64,000 nucleotides of DNA from Roseobacter insulae (GCF_019375555.1 NZ_JAHXDN010000001.1:186001-250000), one strand, 5' to 3'. Positions 25,367 to 34,312 are shown, counted from the stretch's first letter. Made by a program: numbers and translations. Notes: generated by a model not told the origin, from the sequence alone.

Positions 25367-27361
25367 ATGGGTGAAAAGCCTTCAGGCAAAGCGCGCCTCG
25401 GCGTATTTGTAGCATCTTCTTCAAGCTGCAAAGTGAACAGAGCTCATCGCTACTACGGTGCGTTCACTCAAGGGATCAATAACATCGGGACCCTTTGGAC
25501 CTTCTTTCTGATGGCCCTGATCCTAACGGATGTTTCGGGACGTTTCTTGTTCAACGCACCTTTGGTGGGTGTACCTGAAATAGTCTCGTACTCGATCGTT
25601 GCGATTGTCTTCCTCCAGTTGTCCAATACACTTTTCGTGGGACGCGTGACACAAACGACGCTCTTGTTGGATTATCAAAGACGCGCCGCGCCGATGGCGT
25701 GGCGCGTCTACAACCTTTTCTTTGCGACTATCGGCTTCGTCGTGTTCGTCTTGATCGTGAACGGGACGCTTCCTGTCTTCCTGAAAGCATGGGATCGCGG
25801 GACATTTTTTGGTAATCCTGCCGTGTTTACCGTGCCCCTTTGGCCCGTTTACGGTGTTGTCGTCTTTGGAGCCATGCTTGCCACGATTGAGTACCTGTTC
25901 AAGGCGGTGGTTTTTCTGAAGTCGCGCGCTTCCGAAGATGCGAACGGCCGCGATGTGCCGGCGGTGGGACCGCTTGGCGTTGCGGACTACACGCTGATCG
26001 CAGCGCTCGGCATCTTCTTTTTGGCCTGCATCGCGCTTATCGCGTCTGATCCGTCCCAACTACAGGTGGCTGTCACCTCGATTTTTGGTATCATCCTTCT
26101 AATTTATGCGGGTATGCCCGTTGCGATCTCATTGATCGCGATTTCGCTGCTGGGGATTTACTCGCTGAAAGGGCTGAAGCTGACAATCAGCACATTGGCG
26201 CTTTCGTCGACAGGCACCATCACGGAGTACATCTTTGGTGTCATCCCGCTCTTTGTTTTGATGGGGTTGGTCGTTAATGCGACCGGCGTTGGCAAAGACA
26301 CCTTTAGCGTCGCGCAATGGCTCGTAGGTCGAATCAAGGGTGGTCTGGGCATATCAACCGTATTGGCGAATGCGATCTTTGCTGCCGTGACAGGTGTTTC
26401 GATTGCGTCTGCTGCAGTTTTCACTCGCGTGGCCACGCCCGAAATGATGCGCCACGGCTACAATACGCGGTTTTCTGTTGGTGTGGTCGCGGGATCGTCG
26501 ATCTTGGGAATGCTTATCCCACCGTCCCTCTTGTTGATCGTTTATGCTGTGCTGGCCGAGGTCTCTGTCGGCAGTCTGTTTGTTGGGGCCATTGCGCCGG
26601 GATTGTTGATGGCGGTGTGTTTTGCGCTGGCGATATATTTGATGGCCAGGTTCACACCCAAGGCGATCTTTGACCGAGAAGCGCCCCTTGCAGAGGCTGA
26701 GCACATGACTGCGGCAACAGCTATGCTCATGATAACTCCCATTGCCATGTTGATACTTGTTGTGCTGGGCGGGATATATGGCGGGGTTTTCACGCCAACC
26801 GAAGCTGGAGCCGCTGGTGCGTTTGGTGCCATTCTCATTGGAGTTCTGAAGCGACGGCTGTCTTTCAAAAGCCTTTGGCGCGTGATGGTTGAGACTGGCC
26901 ATATCTCTGTCAGCATTCTGTTCATGGTTATCGCGGCATCGGTCTACGGGCGTTTGCTGACCTTCACTGGCATCCCCAACGATATCGGCCATTGGGTGGC
27001 CGCTGCAGATCTTGGTCTACTCAGCTTCTTGATGATCTATTTGCTGATTATCGTGTTGATGGGGATGTTGCTCGATTCCGTGTCGATCATGCTTATCCTA
27101 TTGCCCCTTGCCGTTCCGATTGCTTCGCTGCTTGGAGCAGATCTCATTTGGTTTGGTATCCTGACCGTAATCGCCGTTGAGGTCGGGTTACTGACACCGC
27201 CCCTCGGTATGGCGGTCTTCGTGGTCCATTCGACGCTGGACAGGGCTACCAATATCTCGGTTGGCGATATCTTCGTGGGTACATTCCCCTTCGTCATCGT
27301 GATGTTGCTGGTGACAGGCCTTTTAATTGCGTTTCCGCAAATCGTACTCTTCGCGCTTTAA
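25367..27361 (+). CDS. TRAP transporter fused small-large permease (DctQ-DctM)
   Basis: ATG 25367 has GGGAGA ten bases upstream, better than the ATG at 25352. The 664-residue protein combines a DctQ-like N-terminal 4-TM part (LTDVSGRFLFNAPLVGVPEI) with a full DctM permease (IFGVIPLFVLMGLVVNATGV, SILGMLIPPSLLLIVYAVLA, EVGLLTPPLGMAVFVV). The fusion is known for some DctQM systems. It is unrelated in close sequence to the TAXI permease at 17444. Confidence 0.92.
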   Translation: MGEKPSGKARLGVFVASSSSCKVNRAHRYYGAFTQGINNIGTLWTFFLMALILTDVSGRFLFNAPLVGVPEIVSYSIVAIVFLQLSNTLFVGRVTQTTLLLDYQRRAAPMAWRVYNLFFATIGFVVFVLIVNGTLPVFLKAWDRGTFFGNPAVFTVPLWPVYGVVVFGAMLATIEYLFKAVVFLKSRASEDANGRDVPAVGPLGVADYTLIAALGIFFLACIALIASDPSQLQVAVTSIFGIILLIYAGMPVAISLIAISLLGIYSLKGLKLTISTLALSSTGTITEYIFGVIPLFVLMGLVVNATGVGKDTFSVAQWLVGRIKGGLGISTVLANAIFAAVTGVSIASAAVFTRVATPEMMRHGYNTRFSVGVVAGSSILGMLIPPSLLLIVYAVLAEVSVGSLFVGAIAPGLLMAVCFALAIYLMARFTPKAIFDREAPLAEAEHMTAATAMLMITPIAMLILVVLGGIYGGVFTPTEAGAAGAFGAILIGVLKRRLSFKSLWRVMVETGHISVSILFMVIAASVYGRLLTFTGIPNDIGHWVAAADLGLLSFLMIYLLIIVLMGMLLDSVSIMLILLPLAVPIASLLGADLIWFGILTVIAVEVGLLTPPLGMAVFVVHSTLDRATNISVGDIFVGTFPFVIVMLLVTGLLIAFPQIVLFAL

Positions 27362-27376
27362 CTCAAGGACACTCAA

Positions 27377-27658
27377 ATGCTTTACGTTATCCACGCTTTG
27401 GATCATCCAAACATGATCAACACACGCGCCTTGCACATCGATGCGCATCGGGCTTACGCCAAAGCTGCTACAACAATTGAGATCGCGATTTCAGGCCCGA
27501 TGCTGGCGGACAATGGCACCGATATCATCGGTTCGTTGCTGATCGTAGAGGCTCCGGACCGGGCTACGGCGGAGGATTTCGCCAACAACGACCCGCTGAA
27601 CAAAAAAGGTATCTGGCGTCAATTGGATATCACCGCCTTCAACCGCCGTGTCGGCTAG
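27377..27658 (+). CDS. YciI-like protein
   Basis: A 93-residue YCII-related protein: MLYVIHALDHPNMINTRALH at the N-terminus, then AYAKAATTIEIAISGPMLAD and a DRATAEDFANNDPLNKKGIW segment. The conserved His-Asp pair of the family seems to be present (D9, and His of AHRAY). These ferredoxin-like proteins are linked to muconolactone isomerase-type chemistry but are mostly uncharacterised. AAGGAC precedes the ATG. It is in the TRAP operon. Confidence 0.85.
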   Translation: MLYVIHALDHPNMINTRALHIDAHRAYAKAATTIEIAISGPMLADNGTDIIGSLLIVEAPDRATAEDFANNDPLNKKGIWRQLDITAFNRRVG

Positions 27659-27679
27659 GCCTTAGTAAGGAGTGATGCC

Positions 27680-28687
27680 ATGAAAGTAGCCGTTATTGGT
27701 CTTGGGTGGTGGGGCAAGCAGATCGTGACATGCCTTGAACCGAGCCCGCATCTTGATGTGACCCATGGGGTTGATATGGATCTGGAGGCCGTTGCACCTT
27801 TTGCGCTAGCGCATGATCTCGTCCTACTTAACAGTCTTGAGGCCGTTCTGGCGCACCCTGACGTGGATGGTGTTATCCTTGCGACACCCCATTCACTGCA
27901 CGAGCAGCAGGTTCTGGCATGTGTGAACGCAGGCAAACAGGTCTTTTGTGAGAAACCTTTGGCGCTGAAGAAGGAAAGCGTCGATCGGATGCTGGCGCTG
28001 TGTCATGAAAAGGGGGTTGTTCTCGGCGTTGGCCATGAGAGACGCTATGAGCCCGCGATGGAGCACATCGCGCGACTGTTGCAAGACGGGACTATCGGAA
28101 CGCTGCTTGCGATGGAAGCGAACTTCAGCCACGACAACTTCAAAAAGTTCACCGGAACCAATTGGCGGCTTAACAAGGCTGATAGTCCCGCTGGAGCGAT
28201 GACAGCATTGGGTATCCACCTCACTGATATGTTCATCTCTCTGGCGGGACCGGTGCGAACCGTTTGGGCACAAACTGCAAGCCGTTCCTTTCAGGAACCT
28301 GCGGTCGATGTCGTCAGTGTCCTGCTGACCTTTGAGAGCGGGGTAACCGCGACGATGACCTGCCTGTCCAGCACGCCGTTTTATGGGCGGTTCACCGTGT
28401 TCGGAGACAAGGCTTGGGCTGAGTTGACCGAAATTTCGAATGTTGACGTCGATGACCCTGCGACAGTTGTGGTGCGCAAGGATGACGGTACCCGGGATGT
28501 GTTTGAATACGAGGCGATAAACACGGTTCTGGCCAACTTTGAAGCTTGGGCCGCCGCAGTGGAAAACCGCGCTGACTACCGTTTCACGGATGTGGAGAAA
28601 GCCCACAACGTGGAGATCCTCGAAGCGATTACACGCTCTGCGCACTCCGGTCGTCCTATTGAACTGGGGCGTGTCCATGGCGCTTAG
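27680..28687 (+). CDS. Gfo/Idh/MocA family oxidoreductase
   Basis: A 335-residue dehydrogenase with an N-terminal Rossmann domain (KVAVIGLGWWGKQIVTCLEP) and the diagnostic EKP motif in GKQVFCEKPLALKKESVDRM. The C-terminal domain includes LGIHLTDMFISLAGPV with the likely catalytic His. It would oxidise a sugar, inositol-like polyol or related compound with NAD(P). AAGGAG precedes the start. It overlaps the next gene by 11 bases. Confidence 0.92.
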   Translation: MKVAVIGLGWWGKQIVTCLEPSPHLDVTHGVDMDLEAVAPFALAHDLVLLNSLEAVLAHPDVDGVILATPHSLHEQQVLACVNAGKQVFCEKPLALKKESVDRMLALCHEKGVVLGVGHERRYEPAMEHIARLLQDGTIGTLLAMEANFSHDNFKKFTGTNWRLNKADSPAGAMTALGIHLTDMFISLAGPVRTVWAQTASRSFQEPAVDVVSVLLTFESGVTATMTCLSSTPFYGRFTVFGDKAWAELTEISNVDVDDPATVVVRKDDGTRDVFEYEAINTVLANFEAWAAAVENRADYRFTDVEKAHNVEILEAITRSAHSGRPIELGRVHGA

Positions 28688-29462
28688 ATTCGCGGCAAAC
28701 ATCCACTTTCTCTACCTCGAATATGATTTTCTTGATCGGTTTAAGGCCGCTGCGGACGACGGGTTCGAGGGGATCGAGATGACCTTCCCATACGACGTGA
28801 CCGCCGAGAAAACTGCACGCGCAGCGGCAGCGGCGGGCCTGCCGATTGTGGAATTTAACACTCCAGCGGGCGATCTTATACCCGGCAAACACCGGGGCCA
28901 TGCGCCTAATCCAGGCGAAGGGGACATCTTTCTGAAGCATATCCAGAAAGGGGCCCGTTACGCGCGCGATGTTGGATGCCGTAAGGTGCTGACGCTTTCA
29001 GGTCTGAAGCGGCCTAACATCGCGTTTGCGGACCAACGGGCGTGTTACATAGACAACCTCAAGCGCGGAGCGGAGCTGTGCGCGAGCTATGACACCAAAC
29101 TTTTGATCGAGCCGAACAACGTTGTCGATTTTCCCGGATACTTCCTTGAGACTATGGCTGACGTGCGCGCCTACATCGCCGCCGTGGATCACCCCAACCT
29201 CGGCGCTGTGTTCGACTTCTTTCATTCGCAGATCAACGAAGGTGACGTCACGCGGTGCTTTTCCGACAGCCTTGACCTGATCGACCATGTTCAGTTTGGC
29301 GATAATCCTGGCCGGCATGAGCCTGGTACCGGGGAATTGAACTTCGACCACCTGTTCAACGTGGTCGAAAACAGCGGCTACACCGGCTGGGTCGGCGCCG
29401 AGTACTTTCCCAGCGGCGCCTCCACGCACGCAAGTCTTGATTGGCTACGTCGCAGGCAGTGA
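28677..29462 (+). CDS. hydroxypyruvate isomerase-like TIM-barrel protein
   Basis: I take ATG 28677 (MALRFAANIHFLYLEYDFLD), within the end of the preceding gene, giving 261 residues, the size of Hyi/OtnI proteins. Metal-binding stretches include LLIEPNNVVDFPGYFLE, VFDFFHSQINEGDV and HVQFGDNPGRHEPGTGELNF. The family isomerises hydroxypyruvate/tartronate semialdehyde or 2-oxo-tetronates. It ends the TRAP operon and is convergent with the DMT gene 13 bases away. Confidence 0.88.
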   Translation: MALRFAANIHFLYLEYDFLDRFKAAADDGFEGIEMTFPYDVTAEKTARAAAAAGLPIVEFNTPAGDLIPGKHRGHAPNPGEGDIFLKHIQKGARYARDVGCRKVLTLSGLKRPNIAFADQRACYIDNLKRGAELCASYDTKLLIEPNNVVDFPGYFLETMADVRAYIAAVDHPNLGAVFDFFHSQINEGDVTRCFSDSLDLIDHVQFGDNPGRHEPGTGELNFDHLFNVVENSGYTGWVGAEYFPSGASTHASLDWLRRRQ

Positions 29463-29475
29463 TCCATATCCGATG

Positions 29476-29937
29476 CTACCGGCCTGCATTGGCCACAACA
29501 GGCAGGTTGAACACCACCACACCAGCCACCACCAAAATCAGTCCGGCAACGCGGTTCAGCGTCAGCATGCGCATCTCTGTGCCGAACAGCCCGAAATGGT
29601 CTGCGAGGGCTGCGCCAAGCGTCATGCCGCAAAGAAAAACTACGATATACGCCGCGCCACCGATCTTTGCCACAGTCACGACAGAACCGAGGACGAAAAT
29701 CGCGCCGATCACTCCTCCTAAGAAACTCCACTTGGGAACATCCGCCAAGCCGCCAAGCCGCAGCGTTCCCGATACCAACGCAAAGCACAACAAGATCGAC
29801 CCTGTTAGAATCGCCGAGACAACAGAACTGGAAATGGCGCTCCCCAAACGTCGCGCGAGGTCGGCGTTAATGATCGGCTGCCATGCCACGACAACACCGA
29901 TCGCTACTCCAACCAGAGAAAATATAGCAAATTTCAT
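29476..29937 (-). CDS. DMT family transporter (YdcZ/DUF606 type)
   Basis: A 153-residue membrane protein of about five hydrophobic helices, starting FAIFSLVGVAIGVVVAWQPI. The NADLARRLGSAISSSVVSAI and GGAAYIVVFLCGMTLGAALA blocks are typical of the YdcZ branch of the drug/metabolite transporter superfamily. It is transcribed away from the bicupin gene and shares the 91-base region that contains the LacI-type operator, so it may belong to the same regulon. Confidence 0.85.
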   Translation of the reverse strand: MKFAIFSLVGVAIGVVVAWQPIINADLARRLGSAISSSVVSAILTGSILLCFALVSGTLRLGGLADVPKWSFLGGVIGAIFVLGSVVTVAKIGGAAYIVVFLCGMTLGAALADHFGLFGTEMRMLTLNRVAGLILVVAGVVVFNLPVVANAGR

Positions 29938-29966
29938 GTGTTAGGACCCTTCACCAAAAATGCATA

Positions 29967-30002
29967 TTGACCGTACTAGATAGATGTGCAATCGATTGCA
30001 CA
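29967..30002 (+). promoter_or_regulatory. promoter with second LacI-type operator (bicupin operon)
   Basis: TTGACC at 29967-29972 and the perfect palindrome TGTGCAATCGATTGCACA at 29985-30002 repeat the geometry of the TRAP promoter exactly (18 bases from start to start). Confidence 0.8.
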
Positions 30003-30028
30003 AGTTATTTCTCTGGGAGGGCGAAATC

Positions 30029-30910
30029 ATGAAAAAGTATTTTGTGGGCCGGGTGAACGGCGCGGATTTTTGCACTCCTGCCGCTTACCACGGGCGGTCT
30101 GAAGGGTATGTCTGCAATGCCTTGATCGGTGCAGAAACCAACCCGGCCTGTGTTCTGACGGGAGTCGGCCTGGTGCGGATCGCGCCGGCGGGGGGGCACG
30201 ACCCTGTATTCCACGCGTTTGAAAAGGGCTTCTACATTTTGAAGGGCGAGGTCGTGCTTGAGTTTCACGGACGCGCACACCGCCTGAAAGAAGGCCACTA
30301 CGGAGTGATCCACAAGGCGGTTCCCTATACGTTGCACAATCCCGGTGACGGAGAATGCGAAATCCTCGAGATGTGCGCCCCGCAGCCAAAGGCCGAGGAT
30401 CACAGCTTCACCGACACCTTCTTTCGCAGCGGTTCACGCAGCAAAGACGCACCAGTGGTTGACTTGGAAGATCCGACAATCAAATTTCTTGGCTTCCTGC
30501 CCAATGAAAACATGAAGGCCGATGGCGAGAGCATTTCTGCGGTGGGCGTACGCTCTTCTTCAATTTGGGGGATCAGCCTGAAGGAGCTGGTCGACCGTAT
30601 GCTAGGGGCCGAACATCAGGCGTTGTTCATGGTACAATTCGCGCCCGGCGGTGCGGGCACAACCCACGATCACCCACTCGAAGAGATCTACTTCATCATG
30701 TCAGGTCAGGCGAAGGCAACGCTGGACGGGGAAGAGTTCATCGTCGGGCCGGGCGATTATGTTTGGACCGGGGTTGGCTGCTTTCATCAGTTTGAATGCT
30801 ACGGCGACGAGCCTGTGCGTTGGATCGAGACGCAGGCGCCTTTGCCCGCCGGCTTCGAGACCTTCAGATTTCGTCGTGAGTGGGACCCACTCGCGACCGC
30901 AACTTCCTAA
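30029..30910 (+). CDS. bicupin protein
   Basis: ATG at 30029 follows GGGAGGG; the product has 293 residues with two cupin domains. The first has GLVRIAPAGGHDPVFHAFEK and KEGHYGVIHKAVPYTLHNPG; the second has VQFAPGGAGTTHDHPLEEIY and GPGDYVWTGVGCFHQFECYG with a full His/His/Glu/His metal set. The layout resembles ureidoglycine aminohydrolase (AllE) and similar bicupins, but no other purine gene is near. It is the first gene of the second LacI-type operon. Confidence 0.87.
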   Translation: MKKYFVGRVNGADFCTPAAYHGRSEGYVCNALIGAETNPACVLTGVGLVRIAPAGGHDPVFHAFEKGFYILKGEVVLEFHGRAHRLKEGHYGVIHKAVPYTLHNPGDGECEILEMCAPQPKAEDHSFTDTFFRSGSRSKDAPVVDLEDPTIKFLGFLPNENMKADGESISAVGVRSSSIWGISLKELVDRMLGAEHQALFMVQFAPGGAGTTHDHPLEEIYFIMSGQAKATLDGEEFIVGPGDYVWTGVGCFHQFECYGDEPVRWIETQAPLPAGFETFRFRREWDPLATATS

Positions 30911-30925
30911 ACTCGGAACCTTTCC

Positions 30926-31453
30926 ATGACCGTTACTGCTGCTCCTACCACGCCAAAGGCACTCAATCACATCGGCATCGTTGTCGATGACATCCATCGC
31001 GCAATCGAATGGTACGGTGAAGTGATGGGCTTTCGCCTAATTATGGGGCCGCGCACCCTCAAGCCACAGGCAGCTGCGACCGCCGAAACCGGCAACATTT
31101 TCGATGCGCGATTCAAGGAAGCGCTTCAGGCGCATCTGGTGACAGGCAACAGCATCGGTCTTGAGTTGTTCCAATTCGTCGAACCAGTGTCTGTGCGCAG
31201 CCATGATGGGCTCAAAGATTATGAACACCCCGGCTATTTCCACATCTGTTTCACCGATCCCGACATCGAGGGCCTGGCACAGCGGATTGTGGCCACAGGC
31301 GGAAAGATGCGGACCCCCGTCTTTGAGTTCATCCCGGGGACGGATCGCAAGCTGGTCTATTGCGAGGATCCGTTTGGAAACATCATCGAACTTTTCTCTC
31401 ACACGTATGAGCAAACGTTCGCGAATTGGCCTTTGGAAGGCCAGGTCACTTAA
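30926..31453 (+). CDS. VOC family (glyoxalase/dioxygenase-like) protein
   Basis: A 175-residue protein beginning ALNHIGIVVDDIHRAIEWYG, a classical vicinal-oxygen-chelate motif with the metal His. The second half carries HPGYFHICFTDPDIEGLAQ and KLVYCEDPFGNIIELFSH with the ligands His and Glu. It may be an isomerase, lyase or dioxygenase; the substrate is unknown. It lies 15 bases after the bicupin gene. Confidence 0.9.
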   Translation: MTVTAAPTTPKALNHIGIVVDDIHRAIEWYGEVMGFRLIMGPRTLKPQAAATAETGNIFDARFKEALQAHLVTGNSIGLELFQFVEPVSVRSHDGLKDYEHPGYFHICFTDPDIEGLAQRIVATGGKMRTPVFEFIPGTDRKLVYCEDPFGNIIELFSHTYEQTFANWPLEGQVT

Positions 31454-31476
31454 CTGCCTGTGCGAAAGGAATGGAA

Positions 31477-32349
31477 ATGAAAATCGGATTTATCGGCTTG
31501 GGGACGATGGGCGGCGGTATGGCTGCCAATATCCTCGAAGCGGGCCTGAGCCTGACAGTTTACAACCGAACTGAGGCAAAGGCGAAAGCCTTGGTTGATA
31601 AAGGGGCCACGTTCGCGGCGACGATCGCGGACCTAGGTGACTGCGATGTCGTGGTCACAATGGTATCGGACGACAAGGCAATCTCTGCGATCTGTTTTGA
31701 TGGCGGGCTTGTCGATGCAATGAAGCCCGGCGCAATTCATTTGTCATCCTCTACGGTCAGCGTGCAAATGGCCCGCAAACTTGAAGCCGCACATGCAGAG
31801 GCTGGTCAGGTTTTGGTCTCGGCGCCAGTGAACGGGCGCGGGGATCTGGCGGCTGCGGGCAACTTGTTCGTGATTTCTGCAGGACCCTCGGAGGCGCGGG
31901 CCACCTGCGCGCCAGTCTTCGATGCAATCGGTCAGAAAACCCTCGACTTCGGGGCGGATCAGGTCGCTGCCGTTGTGGTGAAACTGGCGGTGAACTGCAT
32001 GATTGCGGACAGCATCGGGGTCATGGCCGAAGCCTACAACATGGTCGAGCGTTGGGGCGTCGACAAGACCGCCTTCCACGCCTTCATCTCCAACGGGTTG
32101 TTCGGAGCGCCGATCTTCAAGATTTACGGGGCCATGATCGCGGAGGACACCTATCAGCCCGCAAACTTCCCGGTCCCGCTGGGATTGAAAGACGTCAACC
32201 TAGCCGTGGCTGCGGGCGAAGAGGTGAATATGCCGATGCCGATCGCATCTTCGGTGCGCAACGGGCTGCTGATGGCACTCGCGCAGGGCTTGGAAGCGGA
32301 AGACTGGTCCGTTCTGAGCAAAGCCACATCCAATTCCCTGAAGCCGTGA
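31477..32349 (+). CDS. beta-hydroxyacid dehydrogenase (3-hydroxyisobutyrate dehydrogenase family)
   Basis: ATG 31477 has AAAGGA eight bases upstream. The 290-residue product starts KIGFIGLGTMGGGMAANILE, the NAD(P) loop, and contains VSAPVNGRGDLAAAGNLFVI and the catalytic Lys segment VVVKLAVNCMIADSIGVMAE. It oxidises a 3-hydroxyacid or reduces a semialdehyde such as tartronate semialdehyde, which would link it to the Hyi-like protein. The canonical substrate-binding GGxxGA stretch is here GRGDLAA. Confidence 0.9.
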   Translation: MKIGFIGLGTMGGGMAANILEAGLSLTVYNRTEAKAKALVDKGATFAATIADLGDCDVVVTMVSDDKAISAICFDGGLVDAMKPGAIHLSSSTVSVQMARKLEAAHAEAGQVLVSAPVNGRGDLAAAGNLFVISAGPSEARATCAPVFDAIGQKTLDFGADQVAAVVVKLAVNCMIADSIGVMAEAYNMVERWGVDKTAFHAFISNGLFGAPIFKIYGAMIAEDTYQPANFPVPLGLKDVNLAVAAGEEVNMPMPIASSVRNGLLMALAQGLEAEDWSVLSKATSNSLKP

Positions 32350-32358
32350 GGATTGCAC

Positions 32359-32895
32359 ATGACCCACTCCGTTGGAACCACATACGACATGACCGAAAAA
32401 GCCAGCGACACGCCCATGTTCGAGGTCATCTTTGATGTTCAGGCAAAGGCTGTTGGGAAGATGCGGGCCGAAATGCGAATCGAAGCGTTCGAGCCTTTCA
32501 AATCGGTCAATCATCTTGCGATTGACGAAGGGACCTTTCAAGGCGGCGAAGGCACCGCGCCTACACCCCTTGAATTTTTCCTAACTGGGTTTGCGGGCTG
32601 CTTGATGGTTCAAATCAAAGCCTTCGCCAAGAAGAAACGCATTCAGATCGACGCTCTGGATGTGCAGCTCAAGGCGAAATGGGAAGCACATAAGGGTGTC
32701 CATGTCCCCTATATAGGCGCCCCCGTCGGGTTCGAGTTGTTCATAGACATCGACAGCCCATCGTCCGAAGCCGAGATCCAGGAGTTGGTCAAATCTGCCC
32801 AGCTTGGCTGCTTTGTCGAGCAGACGATGGCGCAGATCAATTCCATTGGACACACCGTCCGAAAATCCGGCGGCGACTGGGTCGAACTGACCTGA
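32359..32895 (+). CDS. OsmC family protein
   Basis: I use ATG 32359 behind TGAGG (a TTG two codons upstream is possible); the product has 178 residues. It has TPLEFFLTGFAGCLMVQIKA and AQLGCFVEQTMAQI, giving the two Cys of the OsmC/Ohr peroxidase fold. Such proteins reduce organic hydroperoxides or bind thiol-reactive compounds. Its place in a catabolic operon suggests that a reactive intermediate is made here. Confidence 0.88.
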   Translation: MTHSVGTTYDMTEKASDTPMFEVIFDVQAKAVGKMRAEMRIEAFEPFKSVNHLAIDEGTFQGGEGTAPTPLEFFLTGFAGCLMVQIKAFAKKKRIQIDALDVQLKAKWEAHKGVHVPYIGAPVGFELFIDIDSPSSEAEIQELVKSAQLGCFVEQTMAQINSIGHTVRKSGGDWVELT

Positions 32896-32956
32896 ACCCA
32901 CAGACCCAAAACGCAGCCCTCAAAAGAGCGGATTGCGAGCAATAGAGGAAGAAAAA

Positions 32957-34255
32957 TTGTCCAGAGCTCTTACCCCGAATGTTCTTCAACCCGTTGATCT
33001 CGAACCAAACTGGCGATGGGAGGGCAAGCTACCAGCCTTTGGCCATTCTTCGGTAGATTTTGAACGCCGGATCGATCACGACCGTCTGCGCAGGTATCGT
33101 CTGAGCCGGACGCGCGAGGCGCTCAAGGCGTCCGATTGCGGTACGCTGCTGCTGTTTGACGTGAACAATATTCGTTACGTCTCCGCCACAAAAATCGGCG
33201 AATGGGAGCGTGACAAGATGTGTCGCTTTTGTCTACTGACCGGCGATGACAGCCCCTATGTCTGGGATTTTGGTTCCGCCGCTGTGCACCACCAGAAATA
33301 CTCGGACTGGCTGGTACCCGATCACTGTCGCGCCGGGGTCGTCGGGATGCGTGGAACAATCCCGCCAAGCTTTGGGCTGATGAAACGCTATGCCGAAGAG
33401 ATCGCGGGGCTGATCCGCGATGCAGGAATGATCGACATGCCCGTGGGTGTGGACTACGCCGAAACCGCTATGTTTCATGCGCTCAAAGAGGCAGGTCTGA
33501 ACGTGGTTGACGGGCAGCAGATCATGCTTTCGGCGCGCGAGATCAAGAACTGGGACGAAATCCAGCTTCTGACTCAAGCCGCCAGCATGGTCGATGGTGT
33601 TTACCACATGATTTATGAGGAGCTAAAGCCAGGCGTGCGCGAGAACGAGATCGTCGCGATGTCCAACAAACTGCTCTATGAGTGGGGCTCGGACGATGTC
33701 GAGGCAATCAATGCCGTTTCGGGGGAGCGGTGCAACCCGCACCCACACAATTTCACAGACCGCATGTTCCGCCCCGGCGATCAGGCCTTCTTTGACATTC
33801 TGCAAAGCTATCAGGGGTATCGGACCTGCTACTACCGAACGTTTAACATAGGAATGTCTACGCCATCGCAGGTGGATGCCTATACCAAAGCGCGCGAATG
33901 GATTGATGTGTCCATTGCCGCAATCAAGCCCGGTGTCACTACGGATCAGGTTGCGAAACTTTGGCCCAAGGCAGAGGAATTTGGCTTCCCCGATGAGCTG
34001 TCAGCCTTTGGGCTCCAGTTTGGCCACGGTCTAGGTTTGGCACTTCACGAGCGTCCGATCATCAGCCGCGCGATCAGTCTCGAAAACCCGATGGAAATCA
34101 AAACGGGTATGGTGTTCGCGCTGGAAACCTATTGCCCGGCGACGGACGGCTATTCCGCTGCGCGGATCGAGGAAGAAGTGGTTGTCACGGACACGGGTTG
34201 CGAGGTGATATCGCTCTTTCCAGCCCAGGAACTGCCGATCGCAAACCGATACTGA
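32957..34255 (+). CDS. M24 (creatinase/Xaa-Pro peptidase fold) family enzyme with altered metal site
   Basis: TTG at 32957 has AGAGGAAG just upstream and gives 432 residues (frame open from 32933). N-terminal creatinase domain LLLFDVNNIRYVSATKIGEW; C-terminal pita-bread domain with FGHGLGLALHE (His), FALETYCP (Glu) and ARIEEEVVVT (Glu). The first metal Asp is in AFFDILQSY, but the second, usually SDxTRTF, reads GYRTCYYRTF, with Cys in the Asp position. The N-terminal part recalls the DMSP lyase DddP, yet the DddP metal residues are not all kept. Function is unknown; a hydrolase or lyase on a small molecule is likely. Confidence 0.87.
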   Translation: MSRALTPNVLQPVDLEPNWRWEGKLPAFGHSSVDFERRIDHDRLRRYRLSRTREALKASDCGTLLLFDVNNIRYVSATKIGEWERDKMCRFCLLTGDDSPYVWDFGSAAVHHQKYSDWLVPDHCRAGVVGMRGTIPPSFGLMKRYAEEIAGLIRDAGMIDMPVGVDYAETAMFHALKEAGLNVVDGQQIMLSAREIKNWDEIQLLTQAASMVDGVYHMIYEELKPGVRENEIVAMSNKLLYEWGSDDVEAINAVSGERCNPHPHNFTDRMFRPGDQAFFDILQSYQGYRTCYYRTFNIGMSTPSQVDAYTKAREWIDVSIAAIKPGVTTDQVAKLWPKAEEFGFPDELSAFGLQFGHGLGLALHERPIISRAISLENPMEIKTGMVFALETYCPATDGYSAARIEEEVVVTDTGCEVISLFPAQELPIANRY

Positions 34256-34268
34256 TCCTCCCCGACTT

Positions 34269-34297
34269 ACCCGGTCCTTCGGGACCGGGTGCCTTTC
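34269..34297 (+). terminator. strong UUCG hairpin between M24 and E1-alpha genes
   Basis: ACCCGGTCC and GGACCGGGT (9-bp perfect stem) close a TTCG tetraloop, followed by a short T-rich stretch (GCCTTTCT). It could be a partial terminator or an RNA-stability element separating the front of the operon from the dehydrogenase genes. Confidence 0.65.
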
Positions 34298-34312
34298 TCA
34301 TGGAGTGGCCCA

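Noticed and set aside
30029-30910. Calling the bicupin ureidoglycine aminohydrolase
   Set aside because: The fold fits but no other purine or allantoin gene is in the operon.
32957-34255. Calling the M24 enzyme a DMSP lyase DddP
   Set aside because: The N-terminal resemblance is weak, and the DddP metal residues (two Asp close together and a third) are not all present.
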